NCBI RefSeq assembly: GCF_018917525.1
Contig: NZ_JAHLOS010000019.1
Coordinates: 1 to 64,000 of the forward strand
Length of the DNA stretch: 64,000 bases
Source: Enterococcus raffinosus
GTDB taxonomy: Bacteria; Bacillota; Bacilli; Lactobacillales; Enterococcaceae
Reading direction: 5' to 3'
The notes under the pieces were generated by a model, which saw nothing but the letters and a program-made list of their open reading frames with translations, searched no databases and had not been told where the DNA came from. The translations under genes were made by a program, and so were the position numbers. This document shows, piece after piece, positions 43,211-51,203 of the stretch. The first letter of the stretch is position 1; every line of letters begins with the position of its first letter.

Positions 43211-43455
43211 TGACTGAACAACAAACAAAAATCGATCCAGAAACATTTGCTTATCATTTTATGGAAACGATTCATCGACCTGAAATAGATAAGGAAGATA
43301 TGGAGGTAGCAGCAAAAGAAGCTTTAGCTGCTTATCTGACTGGGTATTATTTGATCCAAAAATTCAATCATTTGGAAAATGACTTCTTTGTTGAAGATCA
43401 TGCAAAACCGATTTCAAAATACCAGCGCATCTTAAGTGAGCTAAACAAATATTAG
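43210..43455 (+). CDS. Hypothetical 81-residue operon protein
   Basis: No family recognised. Acidic, mostly helical, no membrane segment (FAYHFMETIHRPEIDKEDME, AAKEALAAYLTGYYLIQKF). Its ATG overlaps the stop of the isomerase gene (TAATG) and the transporter gene follows 13 bases later, so it is an integral part of the operon and its product may be an accessory protein of the transporter or an enzyme subunit (inference). Confidence 0.72.
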   Translation: MTEQQTKIDPETFAYHFMETIHRPEIDKEDMEVAAKEALAAYLTGYYLIQKFNHLENDFFVEDHAKPISKYQRILSELNKY

Positions 43456-43468
43456 GAGGTGAAGGAAC

Positions 43469-44740
43469 ATGAGTAGTGCAATAACAGGAATACTATTAGC
43501 CGTAACTTTCATTTTTTTTGTACTCTATGCGATGAAGGGCGGCAACTTGACTGTTGGGTTCTTCGTAATGGCAATCTTATGGACGATCATCGGAATGGTG
43601 CCGTTTAACATAGCTGTAAAAGAAATCTTTACCGAGCCTGTTTTAAATTATGGAAAAACGGCTGCGTATATTATCTTTGGTTCCTGGTTTGGACGAGTGT
43701 TAGTTGATACTGGAATCGCAGGAAGTATTAGTCGTCGCACTGAAAAAGTCGGAAAGAAAAGTCCTGTCCTAGCCACTGTTTTGATCGCTCTTGTAATCGC
43801 TTTAATCTTTACGAGCTCTTATGGAGTTGGATCGGCTATTGCAGTTGGGGTCATTCTGTTTCCAATTATGTTTTCGATTGGGGTACCAAAAAATATTGCT
43901 GTTTCCGTTTTTACGATTGCTATTGGTGCCGCAATGTATGTCAATAATGTGCTGTTTGTACAATTTCAAGTGTTCTTTCCGAAAGTAGCATGGGGCCCTC
44001 ATTACCAACGCTTCGGTTTTGTGGCGATGGGCGTGCAAATGGTGATTCTGATACTGTTCATTTTGTTTAACGCAAAGAAAATTCAAAATGGCAAACCTGA
44101 AATTGTCGAAAGTGATTTGAAAGAGGAAGTAGTGGAAGTTCCAATTTGGACGTATGTATTACCAGTTATGCCTGTAGCCTTAAGTATTTTTGCTAAATGG
44201 GATGCTGTACCAGCCCTTTTGCTTTCAACCATCATCGCTTTTGCTGCGACAGGCAATATGAAACGTTACAGCAAATTTGTGACGATGATGAATGAGACGG
44301 CTAAACATGCGATTAGCGACATTGCTGGTTTGTTGATTATGCTGTTTGTCTTAACTATGTTTCAATCGGCAGCTGTTCATGCAATGTCAGGTTTTACGAG
44401 TGTCTTTCAAGAAATCATTCCAAGCAGCAAGCTTGTCTTAATTATTATCGTAGCGATTATCGCGCCGCTTTCTTATTTCCGTGGGCCACTAATGCTGTAT
44501 GGCGCCGGTGCTGCAACTGCTGCAATTTTGGTTGGAACGGGAATGTTTGACCAATATTTCTTATACGGTCTGTTAGTCGTACCGTCTATGATGGGTGTCT
44601 CAGCTTGTATTACTCAATCGTGGAATTTATGGTCTGTACAATATGCCGGTTTGGATACTAAAACGTTCTTAATGACAGGACTGCCATGGGCGTGGGCAGC
44701 AACTGTTTTAAACTTGATTGTTGCCTATATCTTACTTTAA
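43469..44740 (+). CDS. Permease of the gluconate/citrate-type ion transporter superfamily
   Basis: 423 residues with about eleven to twelve hydrophobic helices and a cytoplasmic loop rich in charges at about 205-220 (KKIQNGKPEIVESDLKEEVV). Repeated re-entrant-like motifs such as FTSSYGVGSAIAVGVILFPI and SYFRGPLMLYGAGAATAAIL suggest the GntP/CitM-like architecture. It presumably imports a sugar acid or related anion for the pathway. AGGAGGTGAAGG precedes the ATG. Substrate unknown. Confidence 0.8.
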   Translation: MSSAITGILLAVTFIFFVLYAMKGGNLTVGFFVMAILWTIIGMVPFNIAVKEIFTEPVLNYGKTAAYIIFGSWFGRVLVDTGIAGSISRRTEKVGKKSPVLATVLIALVIALIFTSSYGVGSAIAVGVILFPIMFSIGVPKNIAVSVFTIAIGAAMYVNNVLFVQFQVFFPKVAWGPHYQRFGFVAMGVQMVILILFILFNAKKIQNGKPEIVESDLKEEVVEVPIWTYVLPVMPVALSIFAKWDAVPALLLSTIIAFAATGNMKRYSKFVTMMNETAKHAISDIAGLLIMLFVLTMFQSAAVHAMSGFTSVFQEIIPSSKLVLIIIVAIIAPLSYFRGPLMLYGAGAATAAILVGTGMFDQYFLYGLLVVPSMMGVSACITQSWNLWSVQYAGLDTKTFLMTGLPWAWAATVLNLIVAYILL

Positions 44741-44817
44741 AGGAAATCAATAGATTTTAGTTGCAAATTAGTTTTAATAGTAAGCTGTAAAAAAATAACT
44801 AAAAGGGAGTAATTAAC

Positions 44818-45780
44818 ATGAGTGAGTTTTTAACTATTGGTGAACCAATTGCATTGTTCGGATCAGAAGAAGTCGACAAATCCTTAAAGGATGCTTGTCA
44901 TTTTCAAAAATTTTTAGCAGGAGCGGAGGTTAATGTCGCTGTCGGTGTTTCTCGTTTAGGTCATAGCAGTGAATACATTACACAAGTCGGAAAAGATCCA
45001 TTTGGCGAGTTTATTATTGATCGCCTGCATGAAAATAAAATTGGGACAGATTATATTTCTGAAACGGCTGACTTTTGGACAGCTTTTCAATTAAAGGACC
45101 GCGTTAGTCAAGGAGACCCAAGCATATTTTACTTCCGTAAGGGTTCGGCTGCCGCTCATTTTAATCAAGCAATATTAGATAAAATTGATTTTTCAGAGGT
45201 GAAAATGGCCCACTTATCCGGAATTTTTCCAGCTATTTCAGCTGAGGCCCAAGAAGCCTTCCGCTATTTGATTCATTTATTAGAAAAGAACAATATCCGT
45301 ACGACCTTTGATCCCAATTTACGTCCTCAGCTTTGGGCGAGTCAGGAAGAGATGGTGGAAACGATCAATGATTTGGCTTCCCATGCCGAAATTGTCCTTC
45401 CAGGAATCAATGAAGGAGAAATTTTGATGGGCAGTCGTGATCCGGAAACAATTGCGGACTTCTATTTGAACAATGGAGAAGCAACGAAAACAGTGATCGT
45501 CAAGTTAGGGACTGAAGGGGCTTATGTGAAACAAAAGGATGGTACTTCCTTTACTGTACCAGGGTTTAAAGTAGCGGAAGTTGTAGATACTGTCGGTGCT
45601 GGTGATGGCTTTGCAGTTGGGTTGATCACTGGCTTGATCGAAGGAAAATCTTTAAAGCAAGCGGTTATTCGTGCTAATGCCATTGGGGCGATGGCCGTTC
45701 AATCCCCTGGAGATAACGATGGATATCCAACTCCTCAAGAATTAGAAGAATTTTTACAACAACAGGAAGTGGAAGCATGA
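44818..45780 (+). CDS. kdgK: PfkB family sugar kinase, probable 2-keto-3-deoxygluconate kinase
   Basis: 320 residues. The N-terminal GEPIALFGSEE, GGAEVNVAVGVSRLG-like AGAEVNVAVGVSRLGH, RKGSAAAHF and the catalytic VVDTVGAGDGFAVGLITGL define a ribokinase-family enzyme; YFRKGSAA and the placement next to a KDPG aldolase point to KDG kinase. It would make 2-keto-3-deoxy-6-phosphogluconate with ATP. A 77-base gap without a terminator separates it from the permease. Its stop overlaps the next start by 4 bases (ATGA). Confidence 0.87.
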   Translation: MSEFLTIGEPIALFGSEEVDKSLKDACHFQKFLAGAEVNVAVGVSRLGHSSEYITQVGKDPFGEFIIDRLHENKIGTDYISETADFWTAFQLKDRVSQGDPSIFYFRKGSAAAHFNQAILDKIDFSEVKMAHLSGIFPAISAEAQEAFRYLIHLLEKNNIRTTFDPNLRPQLWASQEEMVETINDLASHAEIVLPGINEGEILMGSRDPETIADFYLNNGEATKTVIVKLGTEGAYVKQKDGTSFTVPGFKVAEVVDTVGAGDGFAVGLITGLIEGKSLKQAVIRANAIGAMAVQSPGDNDGYPTPQELEEFLQQQEVEA

Positions 45781-46403
45781 GATTACAAGCAGCAATTGAC
45801 CGTGTATCATTAGAAGAGGCGATTGCGTTAGCCGAACAACTAGATGGTAAAACAGACATTTTGGAGATGGGTACTTCTCTGGTCAAGGATTATGGAAATC
45901 TGGCGATCGAAAAGTTGAGAGAGGTCTTGACGCAAACGGATTTGCTAGTAGACAGTAAGACAATTGACGAAGGGGCCTATGAATTTAATCAAGCTTTTCG
46001 TCACGGTGGAGACATTGTAACTGTGATGGGCGCAGCCTCGATTGATACTTTAAAGGTATGCTATGAAGTCGCCGAAAAACAGAATAAAACAATGATGATC
46101 GATTTACTTGAAGTGACAGATGAGAAAATTGAAAGAATTAAAGATTTCCCCAATGCCATCTATGCCTTACATCACTCAGTTGATCGGAAAGATTCGTTTG
46201 ATGCGACCGCAAGTGTCGAAGCTTTTCACCAAAAATTCCCCGAAATCAAACGATTGGCGATCGCAGGCGGAATCGATTTGACACAGGCGGAGTTGTTAGC
46301 AGATCAAGGATTAATTGAAGTTGTCATTGTCGGATCAAAAATCACTAAAGCGGAAAATCCGCTGAAAGCAGTAAATGAATTCATGGGAGCTGTTCACAAA
46401 TGA
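45777..46403 (+). CDS. hxlA: 3-hexulose-6-phosphate synthase family protein (OMPDC superfamily)
   Basis: 208 residues. The metal/catalytic residues of the HPS/KGPDC suprafamily are present: D8 in QAAIDRV, E30 in DILEMGTSL, D59-S-K61-T-I-D64, H132-H133 and the phosphate-binding IAGGID and VIVGSKIT. The suprafamily includes hexulose-6-phosphate synthase (formaldehyde plus ribulose-5-phosphate) and 3-keto-L-gulonate-6-phosphate decarboxylase (UlaD). HHSVD in place of HTGYD and DSKTID in place of DLKTMD depart from the usual HPS sequence, so the reaction is uncertain. ATGA overlaps with both neighbours. Confidence 0.85.
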   Translation: MRLQAAIDRVSLEEAIALAEQLDGKTDILEMGTSLVKDYGNLAIEKLREVLTQTDLLVDSKTIDEGAYEFNQAFRHGGDIVTVMGAASIDTLKVCYEVAEKQNKTMMIDLLEVTDEKIERIKDFPNAIYALHHSVDRKDSFDATASVEAFHQKFPEIKRLAIAGGIDLTQAELLADQGLIEVVIVGSKITKAENPLKAVNEFMGAVHK

Positions 46404-46942
46404 AAACAATCGAAACAATCATGCAAGAAATCAATCAGGTAATGGAGCTAGTTGATGAAACGGAACTGGAGCAAGCCTTACCACTGTTTCAAAAAAATAA
46501 GCGAATCTTTGTAATCGGAGCAGGTCGCAGCGGATTCCAAGCGAAGGGCTTTGCAATGCGTTTGATGCATATCGGTTACACTGATTATGTTATGGGTGAA
46601 ACAATCACTCCTTCGATTCAAAAAGGAGATACTTGGGTGGCTATTTCCGGATCAGGTACCACTAAAGGAATTGTTTCAGATACCGAAACAGCGAAAAAAT
46701 TGGGACTTGATATTGTGGTGTTAACGAGTGCTAAAGAGTCTCCATTAGCCAAGCTTGCTGACAAAGTTATTGTAGTACCTGGCGCAACAAAGACTGGTGC
46801 TGGAGTAAAATCTGTTCAGTTATTATCAAGTTTATTTGACCAGACAGTGCATATCACCTTGGATGCTTTAACCTTGAAGCTGGCTCAACGTGATCAAACA
46901 TCAAATGAAGATGCCCTTCATGAGCATGTCAATGTAGAGTAG
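46400..46942 (+). CDS. hxlB: 6-phospho-3-hexuloisomerase (SIS domain)
   Basis: 180 residues, one SIS domain: RIFVIGAGRSGFQAKGFAMRL, MGETITPSIQKGDTWVAISGSG and ITLDALTLKLAQR, all closely typical of HxlB/PHI, which interconverts arabino-3-hexulose-6-phosphate and fructose-6-phosphate. It starts in the stop of the HPS-like gene (ATGA). The HPS-PHI gene order is that of the ribulose monophosphate pathway of methylotrophs and formaldehyde-detoxifying Bacillus, here inside a sugar-acid operon. Confidence 0.92.
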   Translation: MKTIETIMQEINQVMELVDETELEQALPLFQKNKRIFVIGAGRSGFQAKGFAMRLMHIGYTDYVMGETITPSIQKGDTWVAISGSGTTKGIVSDTETAKKLGLDIVVLTSAKESPLAKLADKVIVVPGATKTGAGVKSVQLLSSLFDQTVHITLDALTLKLAQRDQTSNEDALHEHVNVE

Positions 46943-46951
46943 GTGAGCAAG

Positions 46952-47590
46952 ATGAAAAAAATGGAACGATTAACACGCATTGAATATGCTGGTGTAGTGG
47001 CCGTTGTCAGGGAAGATTCTCAAAAACGTGCCATTGAGGCAGCACGCGCCGTCATAAAAGGCGGGATTAAGGGGATTGAAGTTACTTTTTCTGTACCGCA
47101 AGCAGATCAAGTAATTGCACAATTGAAAGAAGAATATCAAAATGATTCCAGCGTAGCGATTGGTACAGGAACAGTTTTGGATGCCGTTACCGCTCGTTTA
47201 GCGATCTTAGCAGGTGCAGAGTTTATTGTTAGCCCTTGTTTTGATCAGGCTACGGCAGAAATGTGTAATCTTTATCAAGTTCCGTATCTGCCAGGTTGTA
47301 TGACAATTACTGAGATGCAGCAGGCAATGAAAAGCGGTGCAGATATCGTAAAACTTTTTCCTGCGAATAATTTTACTCCCCAAATGATTAAAGCAGTAAA
47401 GGCCCCACTTCCACATGCGAATATTATGCCGACTGGCGGAGTGAATTTAGAAAATATAGCGGCCTGGAAACAAGCGGGAGCAATCGTTGTTGGTGTTGGC
47501 GGCAACCTATTTAAGGGTGTCAAAGATGATAATTACGAATTAGTTTCTCAAACCGCTAAACAATATATTGAGGTGTGGCGAGAAAACTAA
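46952..47590 (+). CDS. eda: KDPG/KHG aldolase
   Basis: 212 residues from the ATG at 46952 with AGGTGA upstream; an in-frame GTG at 46943 is the alternative. Schiff-base lysine K134 in SGADIVKLFPANNF, catalytic Glu E43 in GIEVTFSVP and the phosphate-binding MPTGGVNLENI and VGVGGNLFKG are present. It cleaves 2-keto-3-deoxy-6-phosphogluconate to pyruvate and glyceraldehyde-3-phosphate, consistent with the kinase upstream. Last gene of the operon; no clear terminator was found directly after it. Confidence 0.93.
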   Translation: MKKMERLTRIEYAGVVAVVREDSQKRAIEAARAVIKGGIKGIEVTFSVPQADQVIAQLKEEYQNDSSVAIGTGTVLDAVTARLAILAGAEFIVSPCFDQATAEMCNLYQVPYLPGCMTITEMQQAMKSGADIVKLFPANNFTPQMIKAVKAPLPHANIMPTGGVNLENIAAWKQAGAIVVGVGGNLFKGVKDDNYELVSQTAKQYIEVWREN

Positions 47591-47661
47591 TTGCTTAACA
47601 TTTTTCCATCTTTTTTTGAGATAGATCGTGCAAGAATCACTTTGCAGATAATTTTTCTCCA

Positions 47662-47690
47662 TTGACAAGCTGAAATATCTCTGCTATTTT
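47662..47690 (+). promoter_or_regulatory. Promoter of the T-box leader
   Basis: TTGACA (47662-47667) and TATTTT (47685-47690) are 17 bp apart; a start near 47697 would give a leader of about 370 bases. Confidence 0.75.
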
Positions 47691-47696
47691 ATTAGC

Positions 47697-47971
47697 AATT
47701 GATGAAACGCGTTGATAAAGAAAGTAAAGTAATCATCTTTGTTAAAGAGAGTTCCTGTTTGGTGAGAGGGGATGCAGAGCAATTACTTGAAAATGGCTTT
47801 TGAGCGGATTTCCCGAAAATTTAAGGAAATACGGATGCCCCCGTTAACAAGGCACAGTCTCCAAGGTAAATTTTGGGTACTGATTGAGGTGGAATCTGTG
47901 AGGATTTTACGATTAAAGGTGGTAACGCATAGTCTATGCCCTTAGCAATTATATTTGCTGAGGGCTTTTTT
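47697..47971 (+). promoter_or_regulatory. T-box riboswitch, probably tRNA-Met responsive
   Basis: The T-box AAGGTGGTAACGC is at 47916-47928. AAGG (47916-47919), the UGGUAAC bulge, GCATAG and then CTATGC-CCTT make the classic antiterminator. The alternative is a terminator GCCCTTAGCA (47938-47947) with TGCTGAGGGC, then TTTTTT (47966-47971). Stem I shows AGTA (47723-47726), AAGTAAT/ATTACTT closing pairs, AGAGAG and GGTGAGAG. The base after the upper stem reads GAAA-ATG-G, placing ATG (47793-47795) as the probable specifier. The bulge U would pair with an A discriminator. SAM- and transport-related genes downstream agree with methionine; the specifier assignment is tentative. Confidence 0.85.
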
Positions 47972-48064
47972 GTGTTTCTTCCTTAACTGGGATGACGATC
48001 TCAGTACGAAATTGAATCACTGATAACTTCAATAATAAGTGTAAAATTGGAAGGTGGAAGAATA

Positions 48065-48904
48065 ATGGCAGGATTTTTAGTAGTTCAAACGGATTTTGGT
48101 TTACAGGATGGTGCAGTCAACGCGATGTATGGAGTAGCTTATCAAGTTGAACCAAAACTCAACATCAATAATTTAACGCATGAGATTGAACCTTATAACA
48201 TTCATGATGCAAGCTATCGTTTATTACAGGCGGTCACTTATTGGCCAGCAGGAACTGTTTTTGTATCGGTTGTTGACCCTGGTGTTGGTTCAACTCGTCG
48301 CAGTGTCGTCGTAGAGTTGAAGGATGGGCAATATGTAATCACGCCAGATAACGGAACATTGACGTATTTAGCCCAATATGTCGGAGTTAAGGAAGTTCGA
48401 CAAATCGATGAGGAGAGTCAACGTCTGCCAGGCTCATCTGAAAGCCACACATTCCATGGTCGAGATGTCTATGTTTATAATGGTGCCCGATTAGCTAGCG
48501 GCAAAGTAGGTTTTGCTGAATTAGGAACGATTATCCCAAGCAGTGAATTAGTGACGTTCCCCTTGATCGCTCCAGAACAAACACAAGATAAAATTACGGG
48601 AACAATTGATATTACCGATATTCGATTTGGCTCACTGTGGACGAACATTCCTGTGGGTTATTTCAAAAACTGGCAGGTTGAATATGGACAAAGCCTGCTA
48701 GTAAAAATATACTATCAAGGTGTGGTCCGTTATCAAGATGAAGTTGTTTTCGGGCGTTCCTTCGCTCAAGTGGCACCGAATGAAGCAGTTCTTTATATTA
48801 ATTCATTATTAAATGTTGGATTAGGGATTAATTTGGATTCATTCTCCGCAGTTTATAAAATCGGTACTGGCAACGATTGGACGATTGAATTGACTAAAAT
48901 TTAA
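48065..48904 (+). CDS. SAM hydroxide adenosyltransferase / SAM hydrolase family (DUF62)
   Basis: 279 residues from the ATG at 48065, with AAGGTGGAAG before it. Motifs: QTDFGLQDGAVNAMYG at the N-terminus, VSVVDPGVGSTRRSVVVEL, TPDNGTLTYLA and SHTFHGRDVYVYNGARLASG, all typical of the DUF62/fluorinase-like fold. Members hydrolyse S-adenosylmethionine to adenosine and methionine. Sitting behind a Met-type T-box and in front of an ECF transporter, it may recycle imported SAM-like compounds (inference). Confidence 0.9.
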   Translation: MAGFLVVQTDFGLQDGAVNAMYGVAYQVEPKLNINNLTHEIEPYNIHDASYRLLQAVTYWPAGTVFVSVVDPGVGSTRRSVVVELKDGQYVITPDNGTLTYLAQYVGVKEVRQIDEESQRLPGSSESHTFHGRDVYVYNGARLASGKVGFAELGTIIPSSELVTFPLIAPEQTQDKITGTIDITDIRFGSLWTNIPVGYFKNWQVEYGQSLLVKIYYQGVVRYQDEVVFGRSFAQVAPNEAVLYINSLLNVGLGINLDSFSAVYKIGTGNDWTIELTKI

Positions 48905-48943
48905 GGCATTAAGCACTTATCAAATAAAAAAGGGGTATAAAGT

Positions 48944-49495
48944 ATGAATAAGAAATTTACGGTAAAACACATTGTAGCAATTGGGATTGGCGCGGCAGTT
49001 TTCTTCATTTTAAAACGATTCGTGACGATTCCTACAGGTATTCCCAATACGGATATTGCAACGGCGTATCCTTTCTTAGCACTATTAGGTGTCGTTTATG
49101 GGCCAATTGTTGCTGGATTGGCAGGGTTTATCGGTCATGCATTAGGTGATTTAACAACTTATGGTGCATGGTGGTCTTGGATCGTTGCTTCAGGAATTTT
49201 AGGTGTATTTTTCGGTTTGTTAGCAAAACGAATTCCAATTGAACAAGGTGTATTTGGCAAGAAAGAAATCGGAATCTTTTTAGTTGGTGAAACGATTGCC
49301 AATTTGATCACATGGGTGGTTATCGCACCGATCGGGGATATCCTGATCTATGCAGAAGCACCAAGTAAAGTCTTTACTCAAGGTGTCGTTGCCGGAATCA
49401 CGAATTCAATCGTAACAGGAATTATTGGCTTTATTTTATTAAAGGCTTACGCACAAACGAAGACGAAAAAGGGCAGTTTGAACAAAGAAGCTTAG
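48944..49495 (+). CDS. ECF transporter S component, UPF0397 family
   Basis: 183 residues with about five to six membrane helices. FTVKHIVAIGIGAAVFFILK, IPNTDIATAYPFLALLGVVYG and GFIGHALGDLTTYGAWWSW are the UPF0397 signature. S components bind the substrate inside the membrane and dock on the shared ECF module. The genes for both ATPase and T components follow, so this is a dedicated system. Comparative genomics has linked this family (MtsT-like) to methionine-related transport; T-box control here agrees. Confidence 0.88.
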   Translation: MNKKFTVKHIVAIGIGAAVFFILKRFVTIPTGIPNTDIATAYPFLALLGVVYGPIVAGLAGFIGHALGDLTTYGAWWSWIVASGILGVFFGLLAKRIPIEQGVFGKKEIGIFLVGETIANLITWVVIAPIGDILIYAEAPSKVFTQGVVAGITNSIVTGIIGFILLKAYAQTKTKKGSLNKEA

Positions 49496-49511
49496 AACGT
49501 GAGGATATAAA

Positions 49512-51203
49512 ATGATCGAGTTTCGTGATTTTACATTTCAATATGACAGTCAAGCTGAACCGACATTGAAAAAGATCAATTTGACGATCAATCAGGGAGA
49601 AAAAATTTTGATCATGGGGCCCAGCGGCTCAGGAAAATCGACTTTGGGAAAATGCTTGAATGGGATCATTCCGCAAAATGAAAAGGGGGCTTTTACCGGC
49701 AGCTTGATGATCAATGAGAAGACTTTTAGCGAATCATCAATTTATGATCTTTCTCTTGATGTCGGTACGGTGCTGCAAGATACAGATAGTCAGTTTGTTG
49801 GTTTGACGGTTGCAGAAGATATCGCCTTTTCTCTGGAAAATGAAATGATTCAACAAGCAGAGATGCGAGAAGCAGTTAATCATTGGGCGGAAAAAACTAA
49901 TTTATTAGCACAACTAGAAAAACGGCCACAGGATCTTTCTGGTGGTCAAAAGCAGCGGGTGACAATGGCGGGAGTGCTAATTGATGAAACACCGATCCTA
50001 CTATTCGATGAGCCGCTAGCCAATCTTGACCCTCAGACCGGCTATGAAGCAGTTCAAATGATTGATCAATTGTATCAATCGCAAAAATTTACAACGATCA
50101 TCATTGAGCACCGTTTGGAAGAGGTTTTAGCGGCACCCATCGATCGTGTTGTTTTGATGAACGAAGGAGAAATTGTTGCGGATATGACACCGACTGAATT
50201 ACTTAAAAGTGATTTATTAGCCAGCTACGGGATTCGTGAGCCGCTTTATATCACCGCGTTGAAGCGTGCAGGAATTTCTCTGAAGGATTTTTCTGATCTA
50301 ACGCAGGTCGATCAATTGGTTTCACCAGAAATTTCTTCTGCTTTAGCAAAATCGCAAGGTGAATTTAAACCTATCCCAATAAAAGAGGTTCCATTACTAG
50401 CATTGAAAAAAATTTCCTTTGGTTTTGGCAAAGAGCTGGTGATTAAGGAGATTGATTTGACGCTTTATCAAGGTGAGATGGTCAGTTTAGTCGGACATAA
50501 CGGTGCAGGAAAATCAACCTTATCCAATCTGATCACTGGTTTCTATCCTTTGCAAGCAGGGGAGTTATTATGGAAAAAACAGTCGATAGCGGATGAAAGT
50601 ATCAAAGAACGAGCAGATAAAATTGGCTACGTGCTGCAAAACAGCAATCAAATGTTATCGAAGAATATGATCTTTGAAGAAGTTGCCTTAGGATTAGAAA
50701 ATCGTGGAGTTGAAGCAGATAAGATCAAAGAAAAAGTATTTGATACGTTGAAGGTTTGTGGCCTTTATGAGTTTCGTAATTGGCCGATCTCCGCTTTGAG
50801 TCATGGACAAAAACGCCGTGTAGCGATTGCCGCAATTTTAGTGTTGGAGCCGGAGCTATTGATTTTAGACGAGCCGACTGCGGGGCAAGATTATTATCAT
50901 TACAATGAGATGATGACCTTTTTAAGAAAATTGAATCAGCGGGGAATTACGATTTTGATGATTACCCACGACATGCATTTAATGCTTGAACATACGCAAC
51001 GAACACTGGTCTTAAAAGAGGGAGAAATCATCGCTGATGAAACACCAGCCAAAGTACTATCTTCGGCAGAGCTTGTCGCTTCAGCGAGCTTACGGCAAAC
51101 AAGTCTTTATCGTTTGGCAAAAAATAATCAATTAACAGATGCGACTGGTTTTGTATCAGCCTTTATCCGGCACGACGAGGGAGGAGCCTATGGAAGGAAG
51201 TAA
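49512..51203 (+). CDS. ECF transporter ATPase, two fused ATP-binding domains
   Basis: 563 residues carrying two complete ATPase domains. First: Walker A GPSGSGKST, signature LSGGQKQRVTMAGVLI, Walker B ILLFDEPLANLD. Second, from about 295: GHNGAGKST, LSHGQKRRVAIAAILV (SHGQ instead of SGGQ), LLILDEPTAGQD and ITHDMH. This is the YkoD-type fusion that replaces separate EcfA and EcfA'. The stop overlaps the T-component gene by 14 bases. Confidence 0.93.
   Translation: MIEFRDFTFQYDSQAEPTLKKINLTINQGEKILIMGPSGSGKSTLGKCLNGIIPQNEKGAFTGSLMINEKTFSESSIYDLSLDVGTVLQDTDSQFVGLTVAEDIAFSLENEMIQQAEMREAVNHWAEKTNLLAQLEKRPQDLSGGQKQRVTMAGVLIDETPILLFDEPLANLDPQTGYEAVQMIDQLYQSQKFTTIIIEHRLEEVLAAPIDRVVLMNEGEIVADMTPTELLKSDLLASYGIREPLYITALKRAGISLKDFSDLTQVDQLVSPEISSALAKSQGEFKPIPIKEVPLLALKKISFGFGKELVIKEIDLTLYQGEMVSLVGHNGAGKSTLSNLITGFYPLQAGELLWKKQSIADESIKERADKIGYVLQNSNQMLSKNMIFEEVALGLENRGVEADKIKEKVFDTLKVCGLYEFRNWPISALSHGQKRRVAIAAILVLEPELLILDEPTAGQDYYHYNEMMTFLRKLNQRGITILMITHDMHLMLEHTQRTLVLKEGEIIADETPAKVLSSAELVASASLRQTSLYRLAKNNQLTDATGFVSAFIRHDEGGAYGRK

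Noticed and set aside
47821-47850. GGATGCCCCC as specifier of the T-box
   Set aside because: An ATG here would lie well past the stem I specifier loop. The ATG at 47793-47795 directly follows the upper stem in the expected GAA context, although either would specify methionine.
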